Below are positions 9,781 to 17,429 of a stretch of DNA of 19,329 bases, piece by piece. Both the position numbers and the translations under genes were made by a program. Within the stretch, counting starts at the first letter, position 1. Each line of letters starts with the position of its first letter. Under the pieces are notes generated by a model. It made no database searches and was not told the DNA's origin. It was given only the letters and a program-made list of their open reading frames with translations. Source of the DNA: Cladosporium sp. IMV 00045 (lineage: Eukaryota; Ascomycota; Dothideomycetes; Cladosporiales; Cladosporiaceae); NCBI GenBank assembly GCA_001931905.2, contig MSJI02000206.1, positions 1 to 19,329 on the forward strand, read 5' to 3'.

Positions 9781-10200
9781 TTGGCTTTATATTTCTAGAT
9801 GTCCGGATGAAGTCAAGCTGGTGCGCGAACATGGTACAGTTGCCGATCCACAGTGAATAAGAATAAACGAGACGGTGCTGTCGGATATCGATGAGCTCCA
9901 GTCGATGCCAGTGCGATCTTGCGATTGTCCAACTCAAGGTGAAGGTATGAAGGCAAGCTACTGAAGAAATCTAAAAGTGAAGTTCTGAGGCTCGCGAGGC
10001 TGGGAGGGTGAAGTCTGCAAAAGCTAGCGACGAGTCCCTGCCGCGGCCCGCCGACGCTCGGTTGCCCTGCTAATTTGGGCTGTTTGTTGATGCCTCTGCG
10101 CTCGACTTCGTCAGATCTAGAACTACACGATACACGCGACAGCACAACGCGATCATTCGAACAGTCGCGACGAAAAGTCCCAAATACATATCATCCAACC
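9781..10200. promoter_or_regulatory. Bidirectional promoter of RRN6 and SPC25
   Basis: These 420 bases lie between two divergent start codons and contain no convincing gene. They must hold both promoters and leaders. No TATA box is evident, as usual for housekeeping genes. Three CGCGA cores lie close to the SPC25 side. An in-frame ATG at 10090 could extend SPC25 by 37 residues, but the composition there looks like leader sequence. Confidence 0.7.
10134..10170 (+). promoter_or_regulatory. Three CGCGA boxes resembling MBF/SBF cell-cycle elements
   Basis: ACGCGA lies at 10134-10139 and again at 10147-10152, and TCGCGA at 10165-10170, followed directly by CGAAAA. The MBF-type core in yeasts is ACGCG(T/A). 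They sit 31-67 bases before the start codon of SPC25, a gene needed in mitosis. They may instead be part of the leader. Assignment by motif only. Confidence 0.35.
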
Positions 10201-11054
10201 ATGGCCGCAGTACCAGCAACCCCAAGCCGCTTCGGCAACTCCTTCTCCGCCTCACAAGCACCATACGGCGCTGAAGCCCCTTCCATGGCCGACAGTCTCC
10301 CATCCGTCGATTTCGGGTTCAACGACCTTCGCGAGCGCATGACGGCTTTCACCGCGCGATTCGACGACTTCATCGAGCGCGGGCGCAAACGTGTGCTGGA
10401 AGAGCGCAACGTCTTCCGCATGAACGTGGCAGAACTTGAAGGTTAGTCTGGATACCTTGACGAAGCACGCAAATGTAGCACGAGAAGACTGACACCAGTG
10501 CAGAAACGCAACGCACCCGCCGCCTCGCAATCAATGACATGCAAACAAAGTCCTCCTCGCATGCGGAGACGTTGGAGAAAGAAGCGCAGGAAACGTCCGA
10601 AATGCACGCCGCCATCGCCGCGCTTTCCCTGCAGAAAGACGAGCACGTCGCGCGCCGCCAGGAACTCCAGTCTGAGATTGCGACGACGCAAGCCGCTATC
10701 AAACAGCGTCGAGAAGCGCAAGCGGCGCACCAGCGCGCGCTTGATTCGCAAGCTAGGCATAATGCGCCGGAGTTGAAGTTCTGGGAGCAGTGTCTTGGGC
10801 TAAGGATTGAGGGTGCAGAGGATGGAGGGGAGAGGCTGAGGTTCTGCTTCACGTGTGTGGATGCTAAGGATGAGGCTGCGGAGGCACACTTTGAGATTGA
10901 CACTGGCGCGAGGGATTTTGAGGTTGTTGCGACGAATCCGCGATTGGAGGCGGAAGATGTTGAGACGGTGGTGGAGAGGGCGAATGAGGCGAGGGAGCTG
11001 ACTGTGTTGCTCAAGGGCATGAGGGGGTTGTTTGTGGAGGCGCTGAAGGGTTAA
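10201..11054 (+). CDS. SPC25: Kinetochore protein Spc25 (Ndc80 complex), two exons
   Basis: Predicted Spc25, which dimerises with Spc24 to anchor the Ndc80 complex to the inner kinetochore. The coding sequence joins 10201-10441 and 10504-11054, giving 263 residues, normal for the family. The first 40 residues are Ala/Pro/Ser-rich. Residues about 41-165 are a long charged coiled coil with heptad-like Glu/Arg/Gln content. From about residue 169 (PELKFWEQCLGLRIEG) the sequence matches the start of the C-terminal RWD-like globular domain, including the family's FWExxLGLxIEG block and the following LRFCFTCVD strand. I prefer the ATG at 10201 because of its context (aaccATGG) and composition; an in-frame ATG at 10090 is possible. 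Divergent from RRN6. The 3' end converges on CWF19, with 116 bases between stops. Confidence 0.9.
10442..10503 (+). other. 62-nt spliceosomal intron in SPC25
   Basis: Donor GTTAGT, branch site ACTGAC about ten bases before the acceptor, acceptor TGCAG. Splicing joins ...AELE to ETQRTRR in frame (phase 1). Without splicing, a TAG inside the donor (10444-10446) would end translation. The nearer AG at 10497-10498 would break the frame. Confidence 0.9.
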
Positions 11055-11170
11055 GCACTCTTGCGATATTTTCCTTATATTCACACGACTATCACGAGAT
11101 ACCCAGAATACAAGACCGTGTTGCTCGGTCATTCCAATACGATACTTGAAGCTGTCAAGAGATCACTGCC

Positions 11171-13342
11171 TCATTGCGGCTCCATAAGCACTTTCGTCCA
11201 ATCGTGGGCATCCCATCTCTTCCTGAAATGCTCCAACCGCCTATCATGTCTCTCCCACCGACCCTGTTTCTTAATCGTTTCAACGCCCTTGTCGAGCATG
11301 CCACCGATGACCTCCCTAGCGAACAAGTCGCCCTTAGGCCACCTCCGTTCGTCTTCAACGACGTGACCCATCCCACCATCCAGCGAGAACCAAACGTGGA
11401 AGTAGGGCATCTCCTTCGCAAGAGCCTTGCGGAAAGCCTGCTTCCCGTATCCCGGCTTTTGCGTGAGAGCCAGTGTATCGATGACAGGTGTGTGCTGAGA
11501 CCACTGCTCGTCCGACGACAGGATGGCTTCTTTGAAATACGCCGGCGCGGTGTCGGCGAGATGGTGCGGGAGTGGGACGGCGATGAGTGCGGCGTGGCCT
11601 TTGCGCGAGTGCATGAAAGCAGCGTTCTCGTAGAAAATGACACCTTTGTCCTGTGCGGCGTAGAAGCGCGTGAGGGATTTCATGAAGTTGCGCATTTCTT
11701 CCCATTCGTCGTCGTCGCACTCTAGTAGGTTCAGGCGATGCTGGATGGGCACTATGACCGCGCCGTATTTGGCCAGCTCGGGTTCCGTTTGCAGGGTGAG
11801 GTAAGTGCGCGTTGCGAGACTGATGACGGGCGCCGTGGGAGGGCGGTTGGATTCTTCGTGGTAGCAGAGAGGGCATGATTCCAGCACCTTTTGCATCTTC
11901 TGGAAGTCACCGATAGCGGTGTTGCGCAAATTGCCTTCGGACTTGACGACCTTTTTGCTGAGGGTTGTGGCGTTGTCGTCCATGTAGTCGTGGTCGTCCT
12001 TGAACTTGGAGTCTTTGGCTATGCGCTCTGCGAAGATGCGTCCTTCGCCACCAAATGCGCCGCGTGTGCGTTTCTCGTTGCGAACCATGTCTTCGATGCT
12101 CATGTCTTCGTTTTCAACTACGAGACCACGTTCACGGCCACGTTTGCCACTGACTGCTGTGACTTCACCACTACGGTCCCCGGCCAACTGACGATTCTCC
12201 ATGTTGCTGAGGAGCACAACATCCGATTGCGCTGAGTTAGCTGCACCAGCCGATAGGGCGAGATTGTATTCTTCCTCCAGCTTAGCAGCGTTCGGTGCCT
12301 TCATTAGTTTGGCTTTCATCAACTGCGCCTTGAGTTTGTTCAGGGCAGATGTATCAAGAGGGGCGGTCCTGGCTGGTGGTGGTACTTCTGACATCTGCTC
12401 ACCCTGTGCAGGAGGCTCTGACCGTTCTTGTCTTGGGTTGGACTCCCTTCGTATTCCAGCCTTCATCTTTCGCTCTTGATAAAACTCCCCACTCGGCTTC
12501 TCCAGGCCAACATAGTCCTTGCCATACATTTTTCGCCTGTCCATCTCGCGCTCTTCTTCCCTGGCATCGTCGAAATCGCGAAGGTCGCCATACGTTTCCA
12601 TCGCAACATCGTCAACTGATTTATTGTTCTCCTCAGCCTTGCGATACACTGCCTTCAGCTTCGTCATGCGCCATGAACTTCCATTGTCGCCAAAGGTGTA
12701 GTTGACTTCATGTTGCGCCGGCTTATCCTGTACCACATCCTCGCCTCCACCTTCATCACCATCAGAATCGAAATCGCGCTGCAGATCTGCCAAATGCTGG
12801 TTCACTTGGCTCTCATGCATCTTGAAGTCATGAGTGTCTTTCGCGCCTACGAACTGGCCTTTCGGTTCCTCCTGCTTCCGACGCTGAACGTAATCGATGT
12901 CAAGCTGAGACGGCTCCTGCATCCATGCATCGCGCTGCACTTTGCTCTCCTTCAATTGAGATTCTCGAGCGTCCAGAGTCTCCTCTTCTGGCGGCGCTGT
13001 CTGGGCTTCCTTCTCCACCCACTCGTCTTCATCGTCATTGTCCGAATCGAAGACCTTCACTTCCTCGTCGCGTTTCTTGTCGCGCTTGGGCGAGGCGCTA
13101 CGATGTCTTTTCCTATGTCTTCTTTCCTCATCATCTTCGCGATCACGGTGCCGTTTGTGTCTGTGAGATCTTTCGTCGTCGCGCGAATCGTCCCTGTGCC
13201 GGTGCGACCGATGACGATGGTGATGATGTCGGTGTTCGCGGTCTCTGTCTCTGCTTCTGCTGCGATCGCGTCTGCTACGGTGATGTGAACCGTGTGACTT
13301 GCTGCTTTGTGCAAGCTCTCGCTCGAAATCTTCGAGCCCCAT
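11171..13342 (-). CDS. CWF19: CWF19-like spliceosome/lariat protein
   Basis: Predicted Cwf19/CWF19L2 homologue of 723 residues in one exon. This family associates with the intron-lariat spliceosome and is linked to lariat debranching and spliceosome disassembly. I chose the ATG at 13342 (MGLEDFERELAQ), as no ATG lies upstream in frame. Residues about 12-100 form an Arg/Ser/His/Asp-rich tract (RSRSRDRDREHRHHHHRHRS), typical of splicing factors. Charged helical sequence follows, including a block with a conserved-looking KDYVGLEKPSGEFYQERKMK. The C-terminal 235 residues carry both CwfJ domains. CwfJ_C_1 starts at CPLC (490-493), with the HIT-like GAVIVPIQH strand and residues 578-587 (HSRKGHAALI), where the HIT histidine triad is not intact. 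CwfJ_C_2 follows and contains MPYFHVWFSLDGGMGHVVE and the terminal WDAHDWTKVL. Divergent from GPN1, consistent with shared housekeeping control. Confidence 0.92.
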   Translation of the reverse strand: MGLEDFERELAQSSKSHGSHHRSRRDRSRSRDRDREHRHHHHRHRSHRHRDDSRDDERSHRHKRHRDREDDEERRHRKRHRSASPKRDKKRDEEVKVFDSDNDDEDEWVEKEAQTAPPEEETLDARESQLKESKVQRDAWMQEPSQLDIDYVQRRKQEEPKGQFVGAKDTHDFKMHESQVNQHLADLQRDFDSDGDEGGGEDVVQDKPAQHEVNYTFGDNGSSWRMTKLKAVYRKAEENNKSVDDVAMETYGDLRDFDDAREEEREMDRRKMYGKDYVGLEKPSGEFYQERKMKAGIRRESNPRQERSEPPAQGEQMSEVPPPARTAPLDTSALNKLKAQLMKAKLMKAPNAAKLEEEYNLALSAGAANSAQSDVVLLSNMENRQLAGDRSGEVTAVSGKRGRERGLVVENEDMSIEDMVRNEKRTRGAFGGEGRIFAERIAKDSKFKDDHDYMDDNATTLSKKVVKSEGNLRNTAIGDFQKMQKVLESCPLCYHEESNRPPTAPVISLATRTYLTLQTEPELAKYGAVIVPIQHRLNLLECDDDEWEEMRNFMKSLTRFYAAQDKGVIFYENAAFMHSRKGHAALIAVPLPHHLADTAPAYFKEAILSSDEQWSQHTPVIDTLALTQKPGYGKQAFRKALAKEMPYFHVWFSLDGGMGHVVEDERRWPKGDLFAREVIGGMLDKGVETIKKQGRWERHDRRLEHFRKRWDAHDWTKVLMEPQ

Positions 13343-13646
13343 TGTGTGTGGTTTGGTAATAAGGATCAATGTGTTGTCGCATCTACATGTAGTGGAAGCT
13401 CTAGACTTGCGGAGAAGGCAAGCTCCAATTCAAGAGCAAGCTTCGGCTTTGGATTTTCTTTGATGGATGTGACCTCATTTGCACCACCAAACATCCCACG
13501 ACATCCTCCAACACCTGACTCGATCTTTGGACATAGCACCTGCTGGTGATCACAGCGGACTTCATAAAGTCATCGACATCAATTCTTCTTGCGCCGACGA
13601 AGCGACCACTGTTCACCACTACCCGACACTGGCAAACCCCTCCATC
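13343..13646. promoter_or_regulatory. Bidirectional promoter of CWF19 and GPN1
   Basis: 304 bases between two divergent start codons. A 10-bp perfect palindrome CTACATGTAG lies at 13383-13392, closer to CWF19. No TATA box is apparent. The GPN1 reading frame stays open upstream to about 13479, but the context around 13647 favours that ATG, so I treat the extension as leader. Confidence 0.65.
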
Positions 13647-14873
13647 ATGGCCTCCTCCAGCGCTCAGCAGCCGCCGGTGTCTATCGTTTGCGTAGGCATG
13701 GCTGGCTCTGGAAAAACGACCTTCATGCAGCGTATCAACTCGTATCTTCATACCCAGCACACACAGTCGCCAGAAACCACAGCGCCGCCTTACGTGGTCA
13801 ACCTTGACCCCGCCGTGCGCAGCGTACCCTTTGATTCCAACATCGACATTCGCGATTCGGTCAACTACAAGGAAGTCATGAAACAGTACAACCTGGGTCC
13901 CAACGGCGGCATTCTCACGAGCTTGAACCTTTTCAGCACCAAGATCGACCAGGTCATGACCATCCTGGAAAATCGCTGTCTTCCCAAGCCCAAAGAAGAA
14001 GGAAAGGAAGAGCCAGCACCACCAACGGCCAAACACATCTTCGTCGATACACCCGGCCAGATCGAAGTATTCGTCTGGTCCGCCTCTGGTTCCATCCTCC
14101 TCTCTTCTCTCGCCTCGTCGTTCCCCACCGTGATTGCTTACGTGATCGACACCCCTCGCACCACCGAGAACACTTCAACATTCATGAGCAACATGCTCTA
14201 CGCCATCTCCATTCTCTACAAGACCAAGCTGCCCATGATCCTCGTCTTCAACAAAACCGACGTGAAAGAACCCATCGAAGCCATCGACTGGATGCGCGAC
14301 TTCGAGAGCTTCCAGGCCGCCGTGCGACAGGAGGAGGAAGAGGAGCGCGAGGGCAGCGGATACATGGGCAGCCTGCTCAACAGCATGAGCCTGGTGCTCG
14401 AGGAGTTCTACAACCACCTCAGCGTCGTGGGCGTTTCGGCCATGACGGGCGACGGTGTGGAGGACTTTTTCAGCGCGGTCGAGGAGAAGCGCGTGGAGTT
14501 CGAGAAGGAGTACAAACCTGAGCTCGACCGCCGGAAGACCGAGGCCGAGTCGGCCAAAGCTGGGAGCACGGAGAAGGAAATGAACAGACTGATGCAGGAT
14601 ATGGAGGTCTCGTCGCGCGCGAAAGGTACGGGCAAGTACAGGAAAGCGCCCAAGGAGGAGCCGGAGACGGTGAGTGAGGCTGAGGAGATGGATGGCGATT
14701 CCGAGGATGAGGCCAAATGGGTCGAGAGGGATGAGGACGAACCGGAAGACGAAATGGACGCCGATGCAGATGGAAGTCTGCAAGCGCGATATGCGCAGGC
14801 GCTGAAGGACGAGTCGAGCGGTGCTGCTCTTGGTGGCGGAGCTGGAGAATACATCAGGCGGACTCAGGGATGA
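13647..14873 (+). CDS. GPN1: GPN-loop GTPase 1 (Npa3/GPN1)
   Basis: Predicted GPN-loop GTPase of 408 residues in one exon. In yeast Npa3 and human GPN1 the family acts with GPN3/GPN2 in assembly and nuclear import of RNA polymerase II. Visible motifs: P-loop GMAGSGKT at 17-24, VVNLDPAV at 50-57, the defining GPN loop (GPNGG) at 84-88, DTPGQ (G3) at 134-138, NKTD (G4) at 202-205 and SAMTG (G5) at 264-268. An insertion at 111-128 ([14 protein letters not shown]) is rich in Lys, Glu and Pro. Beyond about residue 320 the tail is acidic (many Glu/Asp), as in GPN1 proteins, and ends in a short Gly/Ala-rich piece. The start at 13647 has a good context (ccatcATGG). An upstream in-frame extension from about 13479 is open but does not look conserved. 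Divergent from CWF19; its 3' end faces the long intergenic stretch. Confidence 0.95.
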   Translation: MASSSAQQPPVSIVCVGMAGSGKTTFMQRINSYLHTQHTQSPETTAPPYVVNLDPAVRSVPFDSNIDIRDSVNYKEVMKQYNLGPNGGILTSLNLFSTKIDQVMTILENRCLPKPKEEGKEEPAPPTAKHIFVDTPGQIEVFVWSASGSILLSSLASSFPTVIAYVIDTPRTTENTSTFMSNMLYAISILYKTKLPMILVFNKTDVKEPIEAIDWMRDFESFQAAVRQEEEEEREGSGYMGSLLNSMSLVLEEFYNHLSVVGVSAMTGDGVEDFFSAVEEKRVEFEKEYKPELDRRKTEAESAKAGSTEKEMNRLMQDMEVSSRAKGTGKYRKAPKEEPETVSEAEEMDGDSEDEAKWVERDEDEPEDEMDADADGSLQARYAQALKDESSGAALGGGAGEYIRRTQG

Positions 14874-15514
14874 GGAACACCATACGTGAAGGAGGATCGA
14901 AGGGACCGATGGATTTACATATTGCCACTTTAGCGACGGCGTTGGCTTGGAAAACGTACAATAACCAAAACAAAATACCACGAAGAATAACATTTGATGC
15001 CTTTCATTCATGACGATTCGAATGCGCCTTTGCCTGGCATTCGTGAATTTGTCTACGGACGAGCGATTTCGATCTCCTTGTGCGCTATGTGATTGTTCCG
15101 AGGAAAGCGGATATATCGCAACAAAAAGGAACCTATCATGTCACCAAAGGCGTATTCAAGGAGCACATCGGGACGAAACATACCTAGACTGTCCAATGTA
15201 TCTTTCTCTGATATCAATAATACCGCGCCTTGAACAAATGGCTCGTACAAACATACGTATTTCCGACCTACCTTTGCATGCAAAACCCTTCCCAATGACT
15301 AATAAACTGAAAGATTCCAATACTTTCATATGTCAAGGCAAACCATGCCGCTCAACCCATGCAAAAAGAAACCCTTGCTCGCTCGTATCGAACCCGGATC
15401 TCGCCGCTGTCTTTAGGGTATCGATCAAAAAGAGGAGACGGAAAATCGCCCAAATTCCATGGAAATGGTAAACGGTCACAGGCCCTGCATCTGCATGATG
15501 ATGTGTAGCCAGGG

Positions 15515-15522
15515 TATATAAA
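15515..15522 (+). promoter_or_regulatory. Isolated TATA box in the long intergenic region
   Basis: TATATAAA, a full consensus, preceded by AGGG and followed by CC. It is far from the known genes: 640 bases after the GPN1 stop and nearly 2 kb before the zinc-finger stop. The first in-frame ATG of the 82-codon frame at 15607-15855 lies about 90 bases downstream. It may mark a noncoding or short coding transcript, or be chance. Confidence 0.3.
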
Positions 15523-15803
15523 CCAGGATGTGGGTTACGGGGAAAAGAGTGAAAGAACGATAGAAAGCTGCGAATCAACGCCTCAGCTTCATACCTTACC
15601 TAGGAAATGGAAAAGACGAAAAATGTCAAGAGTGGACATACAAGTCACCAATCCGGAGGAGGCAGCAAACATGGAAAAGTCCAACATCCCAAAACGGAAA
15701 CCCCATATAAGAACGCAGAACCGAGGGCGAACGGACGGACAGCGTTGGCAACAAAAGACCATGCTATGCCCATTGACCAAGTCAAGAGAACGCGTGTCCG
15801 TCC

Positions 15804-15943
15804 ATCGAAGTCCATCGTCCATCGAACAAAACAATGGATCACACATACCCGGTAGGAGGTAAAGGCAGAAATGGGCCCATCCTTCCCATCCACTTCTGAT
15901 CGATGATCATCGAAGATTTGCAATCGACAATCGAACAAATCGA
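15804..15943. repeat. Cluster of seven ATCGA motifs
   Basis: ATCGA starts at 15804, 15821, 15899, 15909, 15923, 15930 and 15939, with a related ATCGT at 15813. Several are followed by ACAAA or AG. The copies at 15899 and 15909 lie in or against a 14-bp perfect palindrome (TCGATGATCATCGA, 15900-15913). Spacing is irregular, so this is not a tandem repeat. It could be a cluster of protein-binding sites or an RNA element of a 3' untranslated region. Confidence 0.5.
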
Positions 15944-17429
15944 GCATTCGCAAAAAGAAGCCGAGATGAGGGTTGAACAAGAAAAAGCCCGTCCCATCTT
16001 CCAAAAGCTCGGGAGGAGGTCTGAGCCCATTTTCCAAATCACACACCGACTTCTACTGAGCTACTGACTGACACGAAACGCATTCAACGGTCGCGCTGCG
16101 CACGGTGGGAGAAGCTACTCAAGTCTCCCAGCCCTTCATAACGGATGGGAACAAGCCATCGTCGTCATCGTCATCGGCTTGAACGAGAGCATTGGCCTGG
16201 TAGTAGTAGGGAGGTAAGGAGATGGGTAAAGGACCTCTCCATGACAAGATCACCGTCCCAAAAACCATCAGTGCCCGGGCCCCAAGAGAAGAGAGAGCAA
16301 GCCGAATCTCGGGAATCCGAAACCTCGGTGTCTGTGTATTTAGGGCTGCGGCACACACACGTCCACGACACGAACAACCGGGCACGAACACACACTCGCG
16401 CCGACATCACAGCTGTGCGGCGTAGAAGGCTTGTGCGGTTTTGTTCTAGAAGGAAAGAAGGGCACCATGACTCTTATTGACATGGCATTTGACATGCGCA
16501 TGCATACGTAGACAGGGCGGACGAGTGTGAGGGATATGCCTCTGTAGCGAAACGAATGCTTCCGATGCCGAGGTGGGCAATTGCCGCTTTCCTTCCATTC
16601 TCTGTGTCGTGTGCGTGTGTGGTTTGTGCGCTGCAGTGAAGTGTAGATCGATCGGTGGGATCGAAGAATTTCTGCAAGCGCGCGCCAAAGCAAGGAAATC
16701 TCTGCAGAGCAGAGAATTTTTTCTTCTTCTTGGTGGGCTTTTGCTTAGGCGTGAAATGATGGAGTGCGCCGGAGTCTGGTGAGTCTGGTGGATTTGATGT
16801 GTGATTCGATCGTCGTTTTTGCCTTTAGCAAAATTCAGACATCTTGACGGCCTGCTGTTTCTTTGGATTGCAATTCGTGCATGACAGATTTTAGTCGCGA
16901 CAGGTATTCACATGGACACTTAGCTGAAAAAGCAGAATGAACAGACATGAAGCAACTAGAAATGTTTTCGGATTATTCAATTTGCTATTGGCAGTCTCTT
17001 TCGGTTCGTGAACCACTAGTAATAACTATGGTATTAGAGGACAAGCGACGGTACCCTCGGAGAACGCCGACGCTGCTCTGCATTTCTCGAAAGACTTTGT
17101 AAAGAAAAAAACGAGTAGAAAAAAAAAATGAGAAGAAAACAAGATAGCCTCCAGTGCCTTAGGGCAAGTTGAATCTATTGCCTTTTTTGTTTGTCGTAGA
17201 AGAGCCTCCTTCCCAATCCGTAATCGCGTAGCATGGTTGACGCCCTCCCGTCAGCTTGCTGAAGAAAACAGAACACAGAATTGGGTATATGTGCAAAACA
17301 AGTAAAAGTACAGTAGGAGAGAGGTGACCGTGTGTAGGAATGTCGGTCGCGATATGCCTTTTTACCAGGCATGTGGTAGTGATGCGTCGATGTCGAGGAT
17401 GCATGTGATCATCGTTGACGATGAGGTCT

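Larger units (their letters stand above)
14874..17429. other. Long intergenic region, no convincing protein gene
   Basis: About 2.55 kb between the stops of two convergent genes, much longer than the other convergent gaps here (222 and 116 bp). Its base composition looks lower in GC than the coding regions. Open frames of 60-150 codons exist on both strands but overlap each other and show no domains or coherent composition. It must hold the 3' untranslated regions of GPN1 and of the zinc-finger gene, the latter perhaps long. It also holds a TATA box at 15515-15522, a set of ATCGA motifs at 15804-15943, a CA-rich patch around 16340-16410, and A/T-rich tracts at 17098-17140. I saw no tRNA, 5S rRNA or transposon ends. 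An unannotated noncoding transcript or a small gene is possible. Confidence 0.55.

Noticed and set aside
10370..11020. A 216-codon minus-strand frame antisense to SPC25
   Set aside because: Ser/Cys/Ala-rich shadow of the Spc25 coding sequence, whose sense translation fits the family and has a proper intron.
13479..13646. A 56-residue N-terminal extension of GPN1
   Set aside because: The frame is open but its composition does not resemble GPN proteins, which begin shortly before the P-loop; the ATG at 13647 has a better context.
15370..15420. A GGTTCGA-like box on the minus strand, as in a tRNA T-loop
   Set aside because: The five-base stem around it does not pair, and no A box, acceptor stem or anticodon arm can be folded at the right distance.
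15010..15471. A 153-codon plus-strand frame after GPN1
   Set aside because: Composition looks random, no motif is recognised, and several other frames of similar length overlap it on both strands.
15645..16046. A 133-codon minus-strand frame rich in Phe and Leu
   Set aside because: No membrane-protein pattern or recognised family, and it competes with other frames of similar length; treated as chance.
16772..16789. Two tandem copies of GAGTCTGGT
   Set aside because: Only two short copies in noncoding DNA; too little to call a functional repeat.
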